The position numbers and the translations under genes are program-made. The notes under the pieces were generated by a model. It was not told the origin of the DNA and made no database searches. It saw only the letters and a list, made by a program, of their open reading frames with translations. A stretch of DNA of 7,109 nucleotides, from positions 1 to 7,109 of the forward strand of contig CALABM010000165.1 in the NCBI GenBank assembly GCA_937885815.1, written 5' to 3'. Origin of the DNA: an uncultured Verrucomicrobiales bacterium (lineage in GTDB: Bacteria > Verrucomicrobiota > Verrucomicrobiia > Verrucomicrobiales > Akkermansiaceae). Positions 1-5,728 of the stretch are shown piece after piece; position 1 is the stretch's first letter; each line of letters starts with the position of its first letter.

Positions 1-36
1 CTGTTGTTCAGCCTGTTGTTCAGCCTGTTGTTCAGC
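1..36 (+). repeat. Three perfect 12-bp tandem repeats encoding VVQP
   Basis: The unit CTGTTGTTCAGC occurs three times in a row without a mismatch and touches the left edge, so the array may be longer. In the frame of the downstream gene it encodes Val-Val-Gln-Pro units. The unit length is a multiple of three, so copy-number change would keep the frame and only alter linker length. Confidence 0.9.
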
Positions 37-917
37 CCACGCCTGCCGTTGCTATGGTTGCATCGAAGTGTGACTTCATGAAGTTACTGAGTTACAACCA
101 GTGGGTAGATGGTTTACTTGCACGCGTGTTTAAGCTTCCGCGTTGGTTTGGGGATACTGAAGAGGCCTTGCATGAGAAGATTAACCTCGTGTCATCCATA
201 ACAGCATTTGTCAGCTGGGCGGTGCTTGTGTTGTGCGCCATCTGCTCGATGGATATAGTGGGTATTCTCATTGCCTTGGTAGGTGGTGCTCTGACACAGT
301 ATGTGGTATATTTGGTGTGCAGCATGCTTGCTGCACTGCTGAAGGGGCCACGCGTGGTGCTTTCCTCTATGGCTGCACCGAGGCTTGTGGGGTACCTGTC
401 ATTGCTGTCAGCTGTCTCCTATCTTGTTGTAGCGGGATATATGGTATATGGGGAGATATTTGGTGCCGTTATTGCTTTCCTTGGCTTGATGGGCGTATGT
501 GTGGTGACGGCGTATGTCTGCTTCAACGCTGACAAGCTCATTGTGGCCGTTAAGCCTCAGGAAAGTAATCCCGGCCGAGATTTCAACAACCTGCTGAAGT
601 TCATTCTGCGCTGCTGGGCTACGGTTCAGTTCCTGCTGGCACCGGTTATCATGGTTATCTCAGCTATCTCCAACATTATTTTCCAGATTCAGATTGCAGT
701 TGAGGAGTCGGAGATGGAAGAACTCGGATATGGCGGTTGGATGAACAGTCGCGAAATTGACATCCTGAAAGAGATGTCTGCTACGACTCTTGCCGTTGCC
801 GTGTTAACGCCGATTGCCATTTGGCTTATTTACAGCCTGATTTCTTGGCTGCTGGATTTGCTGGATGGCTTGTTCTCTCTGGGAGGCTCCTCTCGTAAAG
901 AAAAGGAGCAGGGCTGA
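1..917 (+). CDS. Multi-pass membrane protein of unknown function, 5'-truncated
   Basis: The first ATG in frame is at 54, but the same frame is open to the left edge and reads three Val-Val-Gln-Pro units followed by Pro-Thr-Pro-Ala-Val-Ala, a typical low-complexity linker. The ATG at 54 is therefore probably internal and the gene starts outside the window. Counting from that ATG, residues 1-45 are amphipathic and soluble. They are followed by about six hydrophobic segments near 46-64, 66-97, 111-131, 133-156, 186-210 and 243-266, then a charged tail rich in Lys, Glu and Arg ending in Glu-Gln-Gly. An acidic loop around 216-224 lies between the last two helices. I recognise no family or catalytic motif. 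The layout, a Pro-rich cytoplasmic N-terminus joined to a helical membrane domain, is seen in many uncharacterised bacterial envelope proteins. The gene stops with TGA at 915-917, 23 bp before an intrinsic terminator, so it is the last gene of its transcript. Certain as a coding region; function unknown. Confidence 0.85.
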   Translation, partial: VVQPVVQPVVQPTPAVAMVASKCDFMKLLSYNQWVDGLLARVFKLPRWFGDTEEALHEKINLVSSITAFVSWAVLVLCAICSMDIVGILIALVGGALTQYVVYLVCSMLAALLKGPRVVLSSMAAPRLVGYLSLLSAVSYLVVAGYMVYGEIFGAVIAFLGLMGVCVVTAYVCFNADKLIVAVKPQESNPGRDFNNLLKFILRCWATVQFLLAPVIMVISAISNIIFQIQIAVEESEMEELGYGGWMNSREIDILKEMSATTLAVAVLTPIAIWLIYSLISWLLDLLDGLFSLGGSSRKEKEQG

Positions 918-940
918 TAGGCTCATCGCTTTCATCATAC

Positions 941-983
941 AATTCCCCCGCGTGTACCTCATGGTGCCGCGGGGAATTTTTTT
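941..983 (+). terminator. Rho-independent terminator after the first gene
   Basis: The left arm begins AATTCCCCCGCG at 941 and pairs with CGCGGGGAATT at 968-978, with one bulged C. An inner stem GTACC/GGTGC (954-958 and 963-967) closes a TCAT loop, with one bulged T. A run of seven T residues (977-983) follows directly. It ends the first gene just before the promoter at 991. Confidence 0.88.
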
Positions 984-990
984 AAGAGTC

Positions 991-1019
991 TTGACGAATA
1001 GTCTTTGCGGGAATATAAT
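991..1019 (+). promoter_or_regulatory. Near-consensus sigma70 promoter for the small membrane protein
   Basis: The -35 box TTGACG (991-996) is five of six to consensus. A 17-bp spacer leads to a perfect -10 box TATAAT (1014-1019). Only six bases separate the -10 box from the ATG at 1026, so the expected transcription start falls on or next to the start codon. The promoter directly follows the upstream terminator. Confidence 0.85.
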
Positions 1020-1025
1020 GCTGCC

Positions 1026-1385
1026 ATGCGTTTGCAGATATTACCGGAGGTGACATTCAGGGAGCGGCTGATGGCTGCGGTGCTGCGCTATGGCGGCGCT
1101 GTGATGGCTGGCGGTGGCTATATGTTGTTGGTGGCCGGCCTCTTTGCCACGCGCGGTGCTCATGCTGCGTATTTATTGGGGATGTTGGCAGCCTGTGGTG
1201 GGAATGCCCTCATTGCACTAGGGCTTTATGCTTTTCGTGTGAATGCATACCGCATGAATCCGCAGCAGAAGCAGGGCCCGTGGTGGTGCAGCTGGTTGCT
1301 GCTGCAGTTGCTGGCGCTGCCCGTTGGTGTGGTGCTTTATCTGCTGTTGGTGGGGGTGAACGCCTTTGCCCAGTATTATGCTTAG
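1026..1385 (+). CDS. Small three-helix membrane protein, unknown function
   Basis: The 119-residue product has hydrophobic segments at about 22-41, 47-70 and 89-113, rich in Gly, Ala and Leu. A short polar loop with Asn, Gln and Lys (78-84) lies before a Trp-Trp-Cys-Ser-Trp cluster at the start of the third helix. It carries no motif I can tie to a family and is probably an inner-membrane protein. The start is uncertain. ATG 1026 lies where the promoter at 991-1019 should begin transcription, giving a leaderless message. An in-frame ATG at 1071 has an AGGGAG Shine-Dalgarno-like sequence six bases upstream and would give 104 residues still holding all three helices. A TTG at 1005 is upstream of the -10 box and is rejected. 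The gene is probably monocistronic. Its TAG stop overlaps the stop of the convergent recombinase gene by 4 bp. Confidence 0.75.
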   Translation: MRLQILPEVTFRERLMAAVLRYGGAVMAGGGYMLLVAGLFATRGAHAAYLLGMLAACGGNALIALGLYAFRVNAYRMNPQQKQGPWWCSWLLLQLLALPVGVVLYLLLVGVNAFAQYYA

Positions 1386-2317
1386 CTTTCCTGAGGCGGT
1401 TCTTGAGGTGTGGAGGTGATTTTGCCGCGGGGGTGGAAGTGGCGGTGCAGGGAGACGAGGCGCTTTTTCTCCACGTGGGTGTAAATTTGTGTAGTGGCCA
1501 AGTCTGCATGGCCTAGCATATCCTGAATGACGCGCAGGTCCGCCCCATTCTCCAGCAGATGCGTGGCGAAGGAGTGGCGCATGATATGCGGGTATACATT
1601 CTCAGGCAGGCCGATGGCGCGTGCGCGGTCCTTGATAATTTGGCGTATGCGCTCGCGGGTGAGGGCAGTGCCGCGCACGGAGAGAAAGAGTGTGGAGGCG
1701 CGCCGTCTGGAGTGCACCAGCTTGCTGCGAGCGTGCTGCATGTAATGCCGAAGAGCGGTGGCAGCCATGCCGCCGAGGGGCACATAGCGGGTCTTTTGTC
1801 CCTTGCCCAGCACGCGCAGGAACATTTCATCCCAGTCCACCTGCTCGGGGCGCAGGCTGATGAGCTCGCTGACGCGCAGGCCGCTGCTGTAGAGCATTTC
1901 CAGCATGGCGCGGTCTCGCGCGCCGAGGGGGATTTCCTGCGGGTCTATGCTTTCCAGCAGGGTGTTCACCTGAGCGGCGGCGAGGGTCTCCGGCACTTTC
2001 ATGCCGGGGCGGCCACCCTCCACAAGCTCAGCGGGGTTGGAGGGGATAATTTGGCTACTGCATAAGTAGCGGAAGAAGCGGCGCAGGTGCACCATGGCAA
2101 TGCGGCAGCTGGAGGGCATGAGGCCGCTGTTGTGCAGGTTCAAGCGGTATTCTGCCAGCAGCGGCTCTGTGATATCCGCCGGCTCCAGTGAGCGCTCGGT
2201 GCACCAATGTGCAAACCGGGAAAGGCTGCGGCGCACCCCTTCCCGGTAGTTCACGCTCAGCCCGCGCTCGGCTGCCAGGTACAGCAGGAACTGCTCTGTG
2301 AGCGCTCCGTAATTCAT
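1382..2317 (-). CDS. xerD: Tyrosine recombinase XerD
   Basis: This is a 311-residue tyrosine recombinase of the XerC/XerD family, close to the usual length of about 300. XerCD resolves chromosome dimers at the dif site during division. The N-terminal SAM-like, DNA-binding domain covers about 1-100 and the catalytic domain about 110-295. The full catalytic set is visible: Arg148 (SSGLRVSEL), Lys172 (GKGQK), His244 and Arg247 (HIMRHSFATHL), His270 (LGH) and the nucleophile Tyr279 (TTQIYTHV). The stretch GADLRVIQ and the ending HRHFHPRG resemble XerD more than XerC. A 13-residue Pro/Gln/Ser tail follows. The start ATG (2315-2317) lies 48 bp after the SH3 lipoprotein stop, with no convincing promoter or Shine-Dalgarno site between them, so it may be the last gene of that transcript. 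No terminator was seen after its stop. Function is well supported; the XerC/XerD split is likely but not proven, and no partner or dif site lies in the window. Confidence 0.93.
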   Translation of the reverse strand: MNYGALTEQFLLYLAAERGLSVNYREGVRRSLSRFAHWCTERSLEPADITEPLLAEYRLNLHNSGLMPSSCRIAMVHLRRFFRYLCSSQIIPSNPAELVEGGRPGMKVPETLAAAQVNTLLESIDPQEIPLGARDRAMLEMLYSSGLRVSELISLRPEQVDWDEMFLRVLGKGQKTRYVPLGGMAATALRHYMQHARSKLVHSRRRASTLFLSVRGTALTRERIRQIIKDRARAIGLPENVYPHIMRHSFATHLLENGADLRVIQDMLGHADLATTQIYTHVEKKRLVSLHRHFHPRGKITSTPQEPPQES

Positions 2318-2365
2318 GACCGTTTTCGCAGCAGGGCGGGGCTGGCTTTGGCTATAGCTTAGTTA

Positions 2366-3100
2366 TTAGTTGCCGGAGCCGGAGGGCTCAGGCAGCTCTT
2401 CCCAATCCTCCTCCTCGGTTACGGGGGAGGGAGCAGCGGGTGAAGGAGTTGTAGCGGCGGGAGTAGCGACGGGGGTGGCGGTTTCCGTGCCATCCATGGA
2501 GACGCCGCTTTCCAGGGCGCGGCGGCGGGCCTCGAACTCCTGAGAGTTGGACTTACGGCCTACGATGACAACGTTGCGACCGCGGTTATCCGTACGTACC
2601 TGTCCGCCTTCAGCGTTCGGGGAGAGCGGGGCCTGCTCGAAGGGCAGTACACCGTCCTCACCGGGCAGGAGGCCTTCACCCACAGGCATGGGCACGAGGT
2701 CCGTGGTACCGACGAGGGTGATGGTTTCAGGGTTCACCATGTCAGACTCGCGCAGGAAGCCGCGCTTGCCGTCATCCGTTTCCACGAAGTAGTAAGTACC
2801 CTCGCAGGAGAGAACCTTAACCTTAGCGGTTTCCACCATGCGGCCGGAGGTCTGGTTATCATAATCCGGGTTGCGGTAGAGGAGATAGGCTCTGCCCTGC
2901 TGCACTTCCGGGGTATCCCCTGCCTTGAAGGTGCCTTCCTTTACGCGCTCTGCACGCATGGCGGCGCGGGCGTCATCAGTACCGGGAGGATCCAGGGGGG
3001 AGGGTTCAGTGAGGTACAGCGGGGTGTATTCTCCTTTTTCGAAGAGGCTGCATGAGCTCAAAAGCAGCGCTCCGGCTGCCAAAAGTACGAGAGGTTTCAT
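2366..3100 (-). CDS. SH3-like domain lipoprotein
   Basis: The 244-residue product starts with a lipoprotein signal peptide: Lys2, a Leu/Ala-rich core, and the lipobox LSSC with the lipidated Cys at 17. The mature protein is thus expected to be membrane-anchored facing the periplasm, probably the outer membrane since no Asp follows the Cys. Residues about 69-124 look like a small SH3-type beta domain: a Tyr-Leu-Leu-Tyr start, a Val-Lys-Val-Leu strand, a Tyr-Tyr-Phe-Val-Glu strand, then Gly-Lys-Arg-Gly-Phe-Leu and a final Val. This fits bacterial SH3 domains, which often bind cell-wall peptides, though the match is by pattern only. After a Gly/Pro-rich linker (135-165) and a charged region (168-200), the tail from 207 is rich in Ala, Thr and Pro and ends acidic. 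A TATAAT box lies 11 nt upstream of the ATG. No Shine-Dalgarno site is visible. Real gene; exact role unknown. Confidence 0.82.
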   Translation of the reverse strand: MKPLVLLAAGALLLSSCSLFEKGEYTPLYLTEPSPLDPPGTDDARAAMRAERVKEGTFKAGDTPEVQQGRAYLLYRNPDYDNQTSGRMVETAKVKVLSCEGTYYFVETDDGKRGFLRESDMVNPETITLVGTTDLVPMPVGEGLLPGEDGVLPFEQAPLSPNAEGGQVRTDNRGRNVVIVGRKSNSQEFEARRRALESGVSMDGTETATPVATPAATTPSPAAPSPVTEEEDWEELPEPSGSGN

Positions 3101-3111
3101 ATGTGTCAGGT

Positions 3112-3141
3112 ATTATATGTGTTTGGTTTGTAAATTAGCAA
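3112..3141 (-). promoter_or_regulatory. Likely promoter of the SH3 lipoprotein gene
   Basis: On the minus strand a perfect TATAAT (3117-3112) is preceded, 18 bp upstream, by TTGCTA (3141-3136), four of six to the -35 consensus. The -10 box ends 11 nt before the ATG, giving a predicted leader of about 5 nt. It lies in the 53-bp gap after the DUF486 gene, so the lipoprotein and recombinase genes can be transcribed apart from the protease pair. Confidence 0.6.
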
Positions 3142-3153
3142 GTTTGTAGGGCG

Positions 3154-3522
3154 TCATGATGCCATGAGGGCTTCACGGTTTACGAAGAATACGGCTCCGA
3201 GCACGCAGAGGAAGGCCCACAGGTAATCCCACTTCCAGTGCTCACCCATGAAAAAGAGCATGAAGGGTACGAACACGGAAAGGGTGATGACTTCCTGCAT
3301 GATTTTCAGCTGAGCCAAGCTCAGCCCGGCCGAGCGGCCAATGTGGTTTCCGGGCACGAGGAAGCAGTATTCAAAGAATGCCACCCCCCAGCTGAAGAGT
3401 ATCAGCTTCCACCAGTTGCCGTGATCCACAGCCTCACCCGGCCGGCGGAGTGAGCCGTACCAAGCGTAGGTCATGACGATATTACTGATGATGAGTAGCA
3501 GGACTGTGAGGGCTATGCGCAT
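3154..3522 (-). CDS. DUF486 / DMT-family small membrane protein
   Basis: This 122-residue hydrophobic protein matches the DUF486 (DMT-type) family at full length. Characteristic stretches are SNIVMTYAWYGSL near the N-terminus, SWGVAFFEYCFLVPGNHIG in the middle, LAQLKIMQEVIT, and a closing AVFFVNREAL. Four membrane helices are visible at about 3-22, 38-57, 76-92 and 99-115. The family belongs to the drug/metabolite transporter superfamily by fold, but its substrate is not established. The ATG (3520-3522) begins 14 nt after the protease stop, without a Shine-Dalgarno site or promoter, so translation is probably coupled to the protease message. Family assignment is strong; function is not known. 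Confidence 0.9.
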   Translation of the reverse strand: MRIALTVLLLIISNIVMTYAWYGSLRRPGEAVDHGNWWKLILFSWGVAFFEYCFLVPGNHIGRSAGLSLAQLKIMQEVITLSVFVPFMLFFMGEHWKWDYLWAFLCVLGAVFFVNREALMAS

Positions 3523-3536
3523 GGTGTGTGGCAGAA

Positions 3537-4418
3537 TCAGCGTACGAGGAAGAAGGAGCCGTAGAAGGTATTTCTACCGGGCAGGTGGACGAGTATTTGG
3601 TTCTGCAGCGCATCCATGCCCAGCATGGAGCGGTCATCATCCGGGCAGATGAGGGGAGAAACCTGCGGGGAGATGATACCCGGTGCGAGCTCGAGGTCTG
3701 CCGCCTTGCCGCGCATCACACGTGAGCGGGTGGCGCTGTCCACATCTCCCAGCTGCGCTTCCACCTCACGGTCCGTACCGGGTTTCCAGTCATTCCGGTA
3801 CACGCGGGTGATGCTGCTGCCGGTATCAAGCAGCAGTTCCATGCTGTGGCCTTCGCAGTTTACCTGTATCATCATGCGGCCGTTATCATCACGGCTGCCA
3901 TGCAGCGGCACGAGCGTGGCCCCCTCAGGGCTGCCCCAGTACATCTTGCCGGAGCGTAAATCAAAGGTGAAGGGCAGAGAGCCCAGAATATCCATGCCCA
4001 CAATGCCGTCTATCGGTTCCGCCATCATGCTGCGAACGGCACCCAAGTTCACCACCATCGCTACGTGTTGCGGTGCCCGGCCGGGCCCCACACGCAGGGA
4101 GGCTTGAATGAGTTTGGGCTTCTGGCTGGAGTTGCCGCGGAACTGCATGCGGCTGGTGTCTATCCACCTCACGTTCCGCAGGCGGGCCACGCTTTCCTCA
4201 TGCAGCACGGTGTGCGTGGCGCCGGTGTCAAGCATCATTCGCATGGGCTGGCCGTTCACGAGGCAGGTCACCACCACTTGGCCGCAGCGGGCGTCCTGCT
4301 CCATTTTCATTAAATCCACCACGGAGCTGGCTTGAAGCGGTGCCGGAGCGGCTGTTTCCGCCCCCGAGCTGAGGCTCATCATCATGCAGATAGCTGCCAG
4401 TATGCGATATGTCTTCAT
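3537..4418 (-). CDS. Secreted two-lobed retropepsin-like aspartic protease
   Basis: The 293-residue product has an N-terminal signal peptide (about 1-20, ending Ser-Gly-Ala) with no lipobox, so it is probably periplasmic or secreted. Two aspartic-protease half-domains follow. The first has MLDTGATHTVL with catalytic Asp64 and, about 70 residues later, the hydrophobic-Gly element IDGIVGMDIL (137-145). The second has LLLDTGSSITRV with Asp198 and the matching SMLGMDAL (264-271). Both halves therefore keep the DT/SG loop and the paired hydrophobic-hydrophobic-Gly motif, so one chain could form the full two-Asp active site, as pepsin does. Many bacterial retropepsin-like proteins have one lobe and dimerise. 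The role is probably peptide-bond hydrolysis in the envelope; the substrate is unknown. Its promoter (4453-4425) sits so close that the ATG is the expected transcript start. The DUF486 gene follows after 14 nt. It is divergent from the beta-barrel gene, with which it shares a 123-bp intergenic region. Confidence 0.88.
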   Translation of the reverse strand: MKTYRILAAICMMMSLSSGAETAAPAPLQASSVVDLMKMEQDARCGQVVVTCLVNGQPMRMMLDTGATHTVLHEESVARLRNVRWIDTSRMQFRGNSSQKPKLIQASLRVGPGRAPQHVAMVVNLGAVRSMMAEPIDGIVGMDILGSLPFTFDLRSGKMYWGSPEGATLVPLHGSRDDNGRMMIQVNCEGHSMELLLDTGSSITRVYRNDWKPGTDREVEAQLGDVDSATRSRVMRGKAADLELAPGIISPQVSPLICPDDDRSMLGMDALQNQILVHLPGRNTFYGSFFLVR

Positions 4419-4424
4419 GGCTTT

Positions 4425-4453
4425 ATTTTAACCGCTATTGATACGCCCGTCAA
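4425..4453 (-). promoter_or_regulatory. Strong promoter of the aspartic protease gene
   Basis: On the minus strand, TTGACG (4453-4448), a 17-bp spacer and TAAAAT (4430-4425) form a sigma70-type promoter with five of six matches in each box. Six bases, AAAGCC, separate the -10 box from the ATG at 4418. This is the same spacing and the same -35 box as the promoter at 991-1019, and it predicts a leaderless message. Confidence 0.8.
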
Positions 4454-4505
4454 CGCCTTTTTCCTTAAAAATATATGTCTTACCATGTTATTTACGTCTT
4501 TAGAC

Positions 4506-4533
4506 TTGCAATTTTTCTTAAGAAAGTTAAGAT
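4506..4533 (+). promoter_or_regulatory. Probable promoter of the beta-barrel gene
   Basis: TTGCAA (4506-4511), a 16-bp spacer and TAAGAT (4528-4533) lie just before the ATG pair at 4542/4545. Each box has four of six consensus matches, so this is weaker than the others. The region is A+T-rich compared with the surrounding genes. The leader would be only a few nucleotides long, and no Shine-Dalgarno sequence is present. Confidence 0.5.
4514..4525. promoter_or_regulatory. Perfect 12-bp palindrome in the promoter spacer, possible operator
   Basis: TTTCTTAAGAAA reads the same on both strands and lies between the likely -35 and -10 boxes of the beta-barrel gene. A second, overlapping inverted pair CTTAA (4517-4521) and TTAAG (4527-4531) reaches the -10 box. 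A dimeric repressor bound here would block the promoter. It could also be a chance product of A+T-rich sequence. Confidence 0.35.
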
Positions 4534-4541
4534 ATCCTCGT

Positions 4542-5555
4542 ATGATGAAAAGCACACTTACAGCACTGAGCTTTACACTACCAGTGCTTGCCATTGAGAT
4601 GCCTCCCATGATACCGGATGGTCCTGTGACGTACGAGTCCGTATCGTATGAGGCCCCCGCTCCTCCCCAGCCGTGGGAGCAAGAGCCCAGCGCCCCCGCG
4701 CCGACAGCAGGCATGCTGGATGATAGCTTTTATGGTATGCCTACGGCCGCTGCGCCCATGACTCCTTCCGTAAACAGCGGCAATAACGGGTATGTGCGCC
4801 TGAATGCCTACACAAGCAACTACAATGTGCGCGGCATGGGCTTTACGAATGACCTGACGAATTATGGTTATTCCAGCGTGTCCGGCAGCTACATTCTGCC
4901 GAACCGCGATATGTTTAACCGTGGTATCTACCAGCGCCTGAGTGGTTCCTACGGCATCATTTGGGGTGCAGGGGACTATCTGGGTGATACGGATTTGGCG
5001 AACTTCAACTATGCTATCGGTAAGGAAATTTTCCCGAACTGCACGGTTGAGGTGGGGTATTCCCTGCGTTACGGCGGCTTTGAGGGCTTTATGGCCAAGT
5101 ATAATGATGGCGCCGCTCATCGCCTTTCTCAGGATTTGAACCTGACGCTGAGCTTCAATGACCACCAGCGCGGCTTCTTTGGCAGCATGACTTGGGGTTG
5201 GGCCTTCAAGGGGCTGAATGGCATTTACGGCGACATCGAGCTTGGTTACCGCTTCACCAATGTGCTTAACGATGCTGTGCTTGGGGCTGATTTGGAGCTT
5301 TCTGCCGGTATTGCACCTTCCTTCTCCTACTGGGCTTCCGGTGCTGACGGCATAGATGCCTACCGCCTGCGCGCCGCTCTGCCTCTCTTTACGCACAGCG
5401 GAACTCTGGGCCGTGATGCCCGTGCTCAGCTTGTGCCGTGGATGCAGGTTTCCTGGTCCGGCAGCAACGCCGGTAAGATTGACCGCGATTTTTCCATCGG
5501 TGCTGTGGATCACTTCATCTTCACCGTGGGTGTGGATTTGGGCTGGAACTTCTAA
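4542..5555 (+). CDS. Secreted outer-membrane beta-barrel-like protein
   Basis: The 337-residue product begins with a signal peptide (Lys3, hydrophobic core to about 17, Val-Leu-Ala before the likely cut). A Pro/Ala/Glu-rich linker spans about 20-80. From about 82 to the end the chain is rich in Tyr, Gly, Phe and Asn, with alternating hydrophobic and polar residues typical of transmembrane beta-strands. It ends FTVGVDLGWNF, with the C-terminal Phe characteristic of barrels inserted by the Bam machinery. Strand-like stretches include GYVRLNAY, CTVEVGYSLRY, LNLTLSFNDH, YGDIELGYRF and LVPWMQVSW, which suggests ten or more strands. I recognise no named family; a structural porin-like or adhesin role is possible. 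The start is ATG 4542 or the adjacent ATG 4545; the open frame extends up to 4332, but that part overlaps the protease gene and its promoter. The gene is single and ends at the terminator at 5601-5637. Confidence 0.85.
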   Translation: MMKSTLTALSFTLPVLAIEMPPMIPDGPVTYESVSYEAPAPPQPWEQEPSAPAPTAGMLDDSFYGMPTAAAPMTPSVNSGNNGYVRLNAYTSNYNVRGMGFTNDLTNYGYSSVSGSYILPNRDMFNRGIYQRLSGSYGIIWGAGDYLGDTDLANFNYAIGKEIFPNCTVEVGYSLRYGGFEGFMAKYNDGAAHRLSQDLNLTLSFNDHQRGFFGSMTWGWAFKGLNGIYGDIELGYRFTNVLNDAVLGADLELSAGIAPSFSYWASGADGIDAYRLRAALPLFTHSGTLGRDARAQLVPWMQVSWSGSNAGKIDRDFSIGAVDHFIFTVGVDLGWNF

Positions 5556-5600
5556 GCCCGCTTCTTTTCTCACGGATTTACTGAAAGATATACAAAACAG

Positions 5601-5637
5601 CGCCCCGTGCCATGTGCACCGGGGCGTTCTTTTTTTT
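5601..5637 (+). terminator. Rho-independent terminator of the beta-barrel gene
   Basis: CGCCCCGTGC (5601-5610) pairs with GCAC and GGGGCG (5616-5626), with one bulged C and a CATGT loop. A T-rich tail with one C interruption (5627-5637) follows. It lies 45 bp after the stop codon. Confidence 0.9.
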
Positions 5638-5664
5638 GAGTGTGTGAGGTGCGCCGGATGATAT

Positions 5665-5700
5665 AAAAAGCCCCGCAGCGGGCAGGGTGCCCACTGCGGG
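5665..5700 (-). terminator. Rho-independent terminator of the ankyrin gene
   Basis: On the minus strand, CCCGCAG (5700-5694) pairs with CTGCGGG (5678-5672). An inner GGGCA/TGCCC stem closes a three-base loop, with single unpaired bases between the two stems. A CTTTTT tail follows (5670-5665). It lies 28 bp past the TAA of the ankyrin gene and faces the beta-barrel gene's own terminator. Confidence 0.88.
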
Positions 5701-5728
5701 AGATGTTGACTGAGTTGATGCGTAGGGA

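Noticed and set aside
1005..1025. TTG 1005 as the start of the small membrane protein
   Set aside because: It lies upstream of and within the promoter (-10 box 1014-1019), so it would not be in the mRNA made from that promoter.
1559..2065. A 168-codon plus-strand open frame inside xerD
   Set aside because: It is a shadow of a well-supported recombinase gene, with no recognisable features.
1382..2317. The recombinase as an integrase marking a mobile element
   Set aside because: Its length, motifs and C-terminus fit the housekeeping XerD type, and there are no attachment repeats, tRNA genes or phage or transposon genes nearby.
2318..2365. A promoter for xerD in the gap after the lipoprotein gene, around a GCTATAGC palindrome
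   Set aside because: The only -10-like sequence lacks a plausible -35 box at the right distance, so co-transcription is the simpler reading.
4332..4541. A 70-codon upstream extension of the beta-barrel gene
   Set aside because: It overlaps the start of the protease gene and both promoters, and would bury a good signal peptide inside the protein. ATG 4542/4545 is the sensible start.
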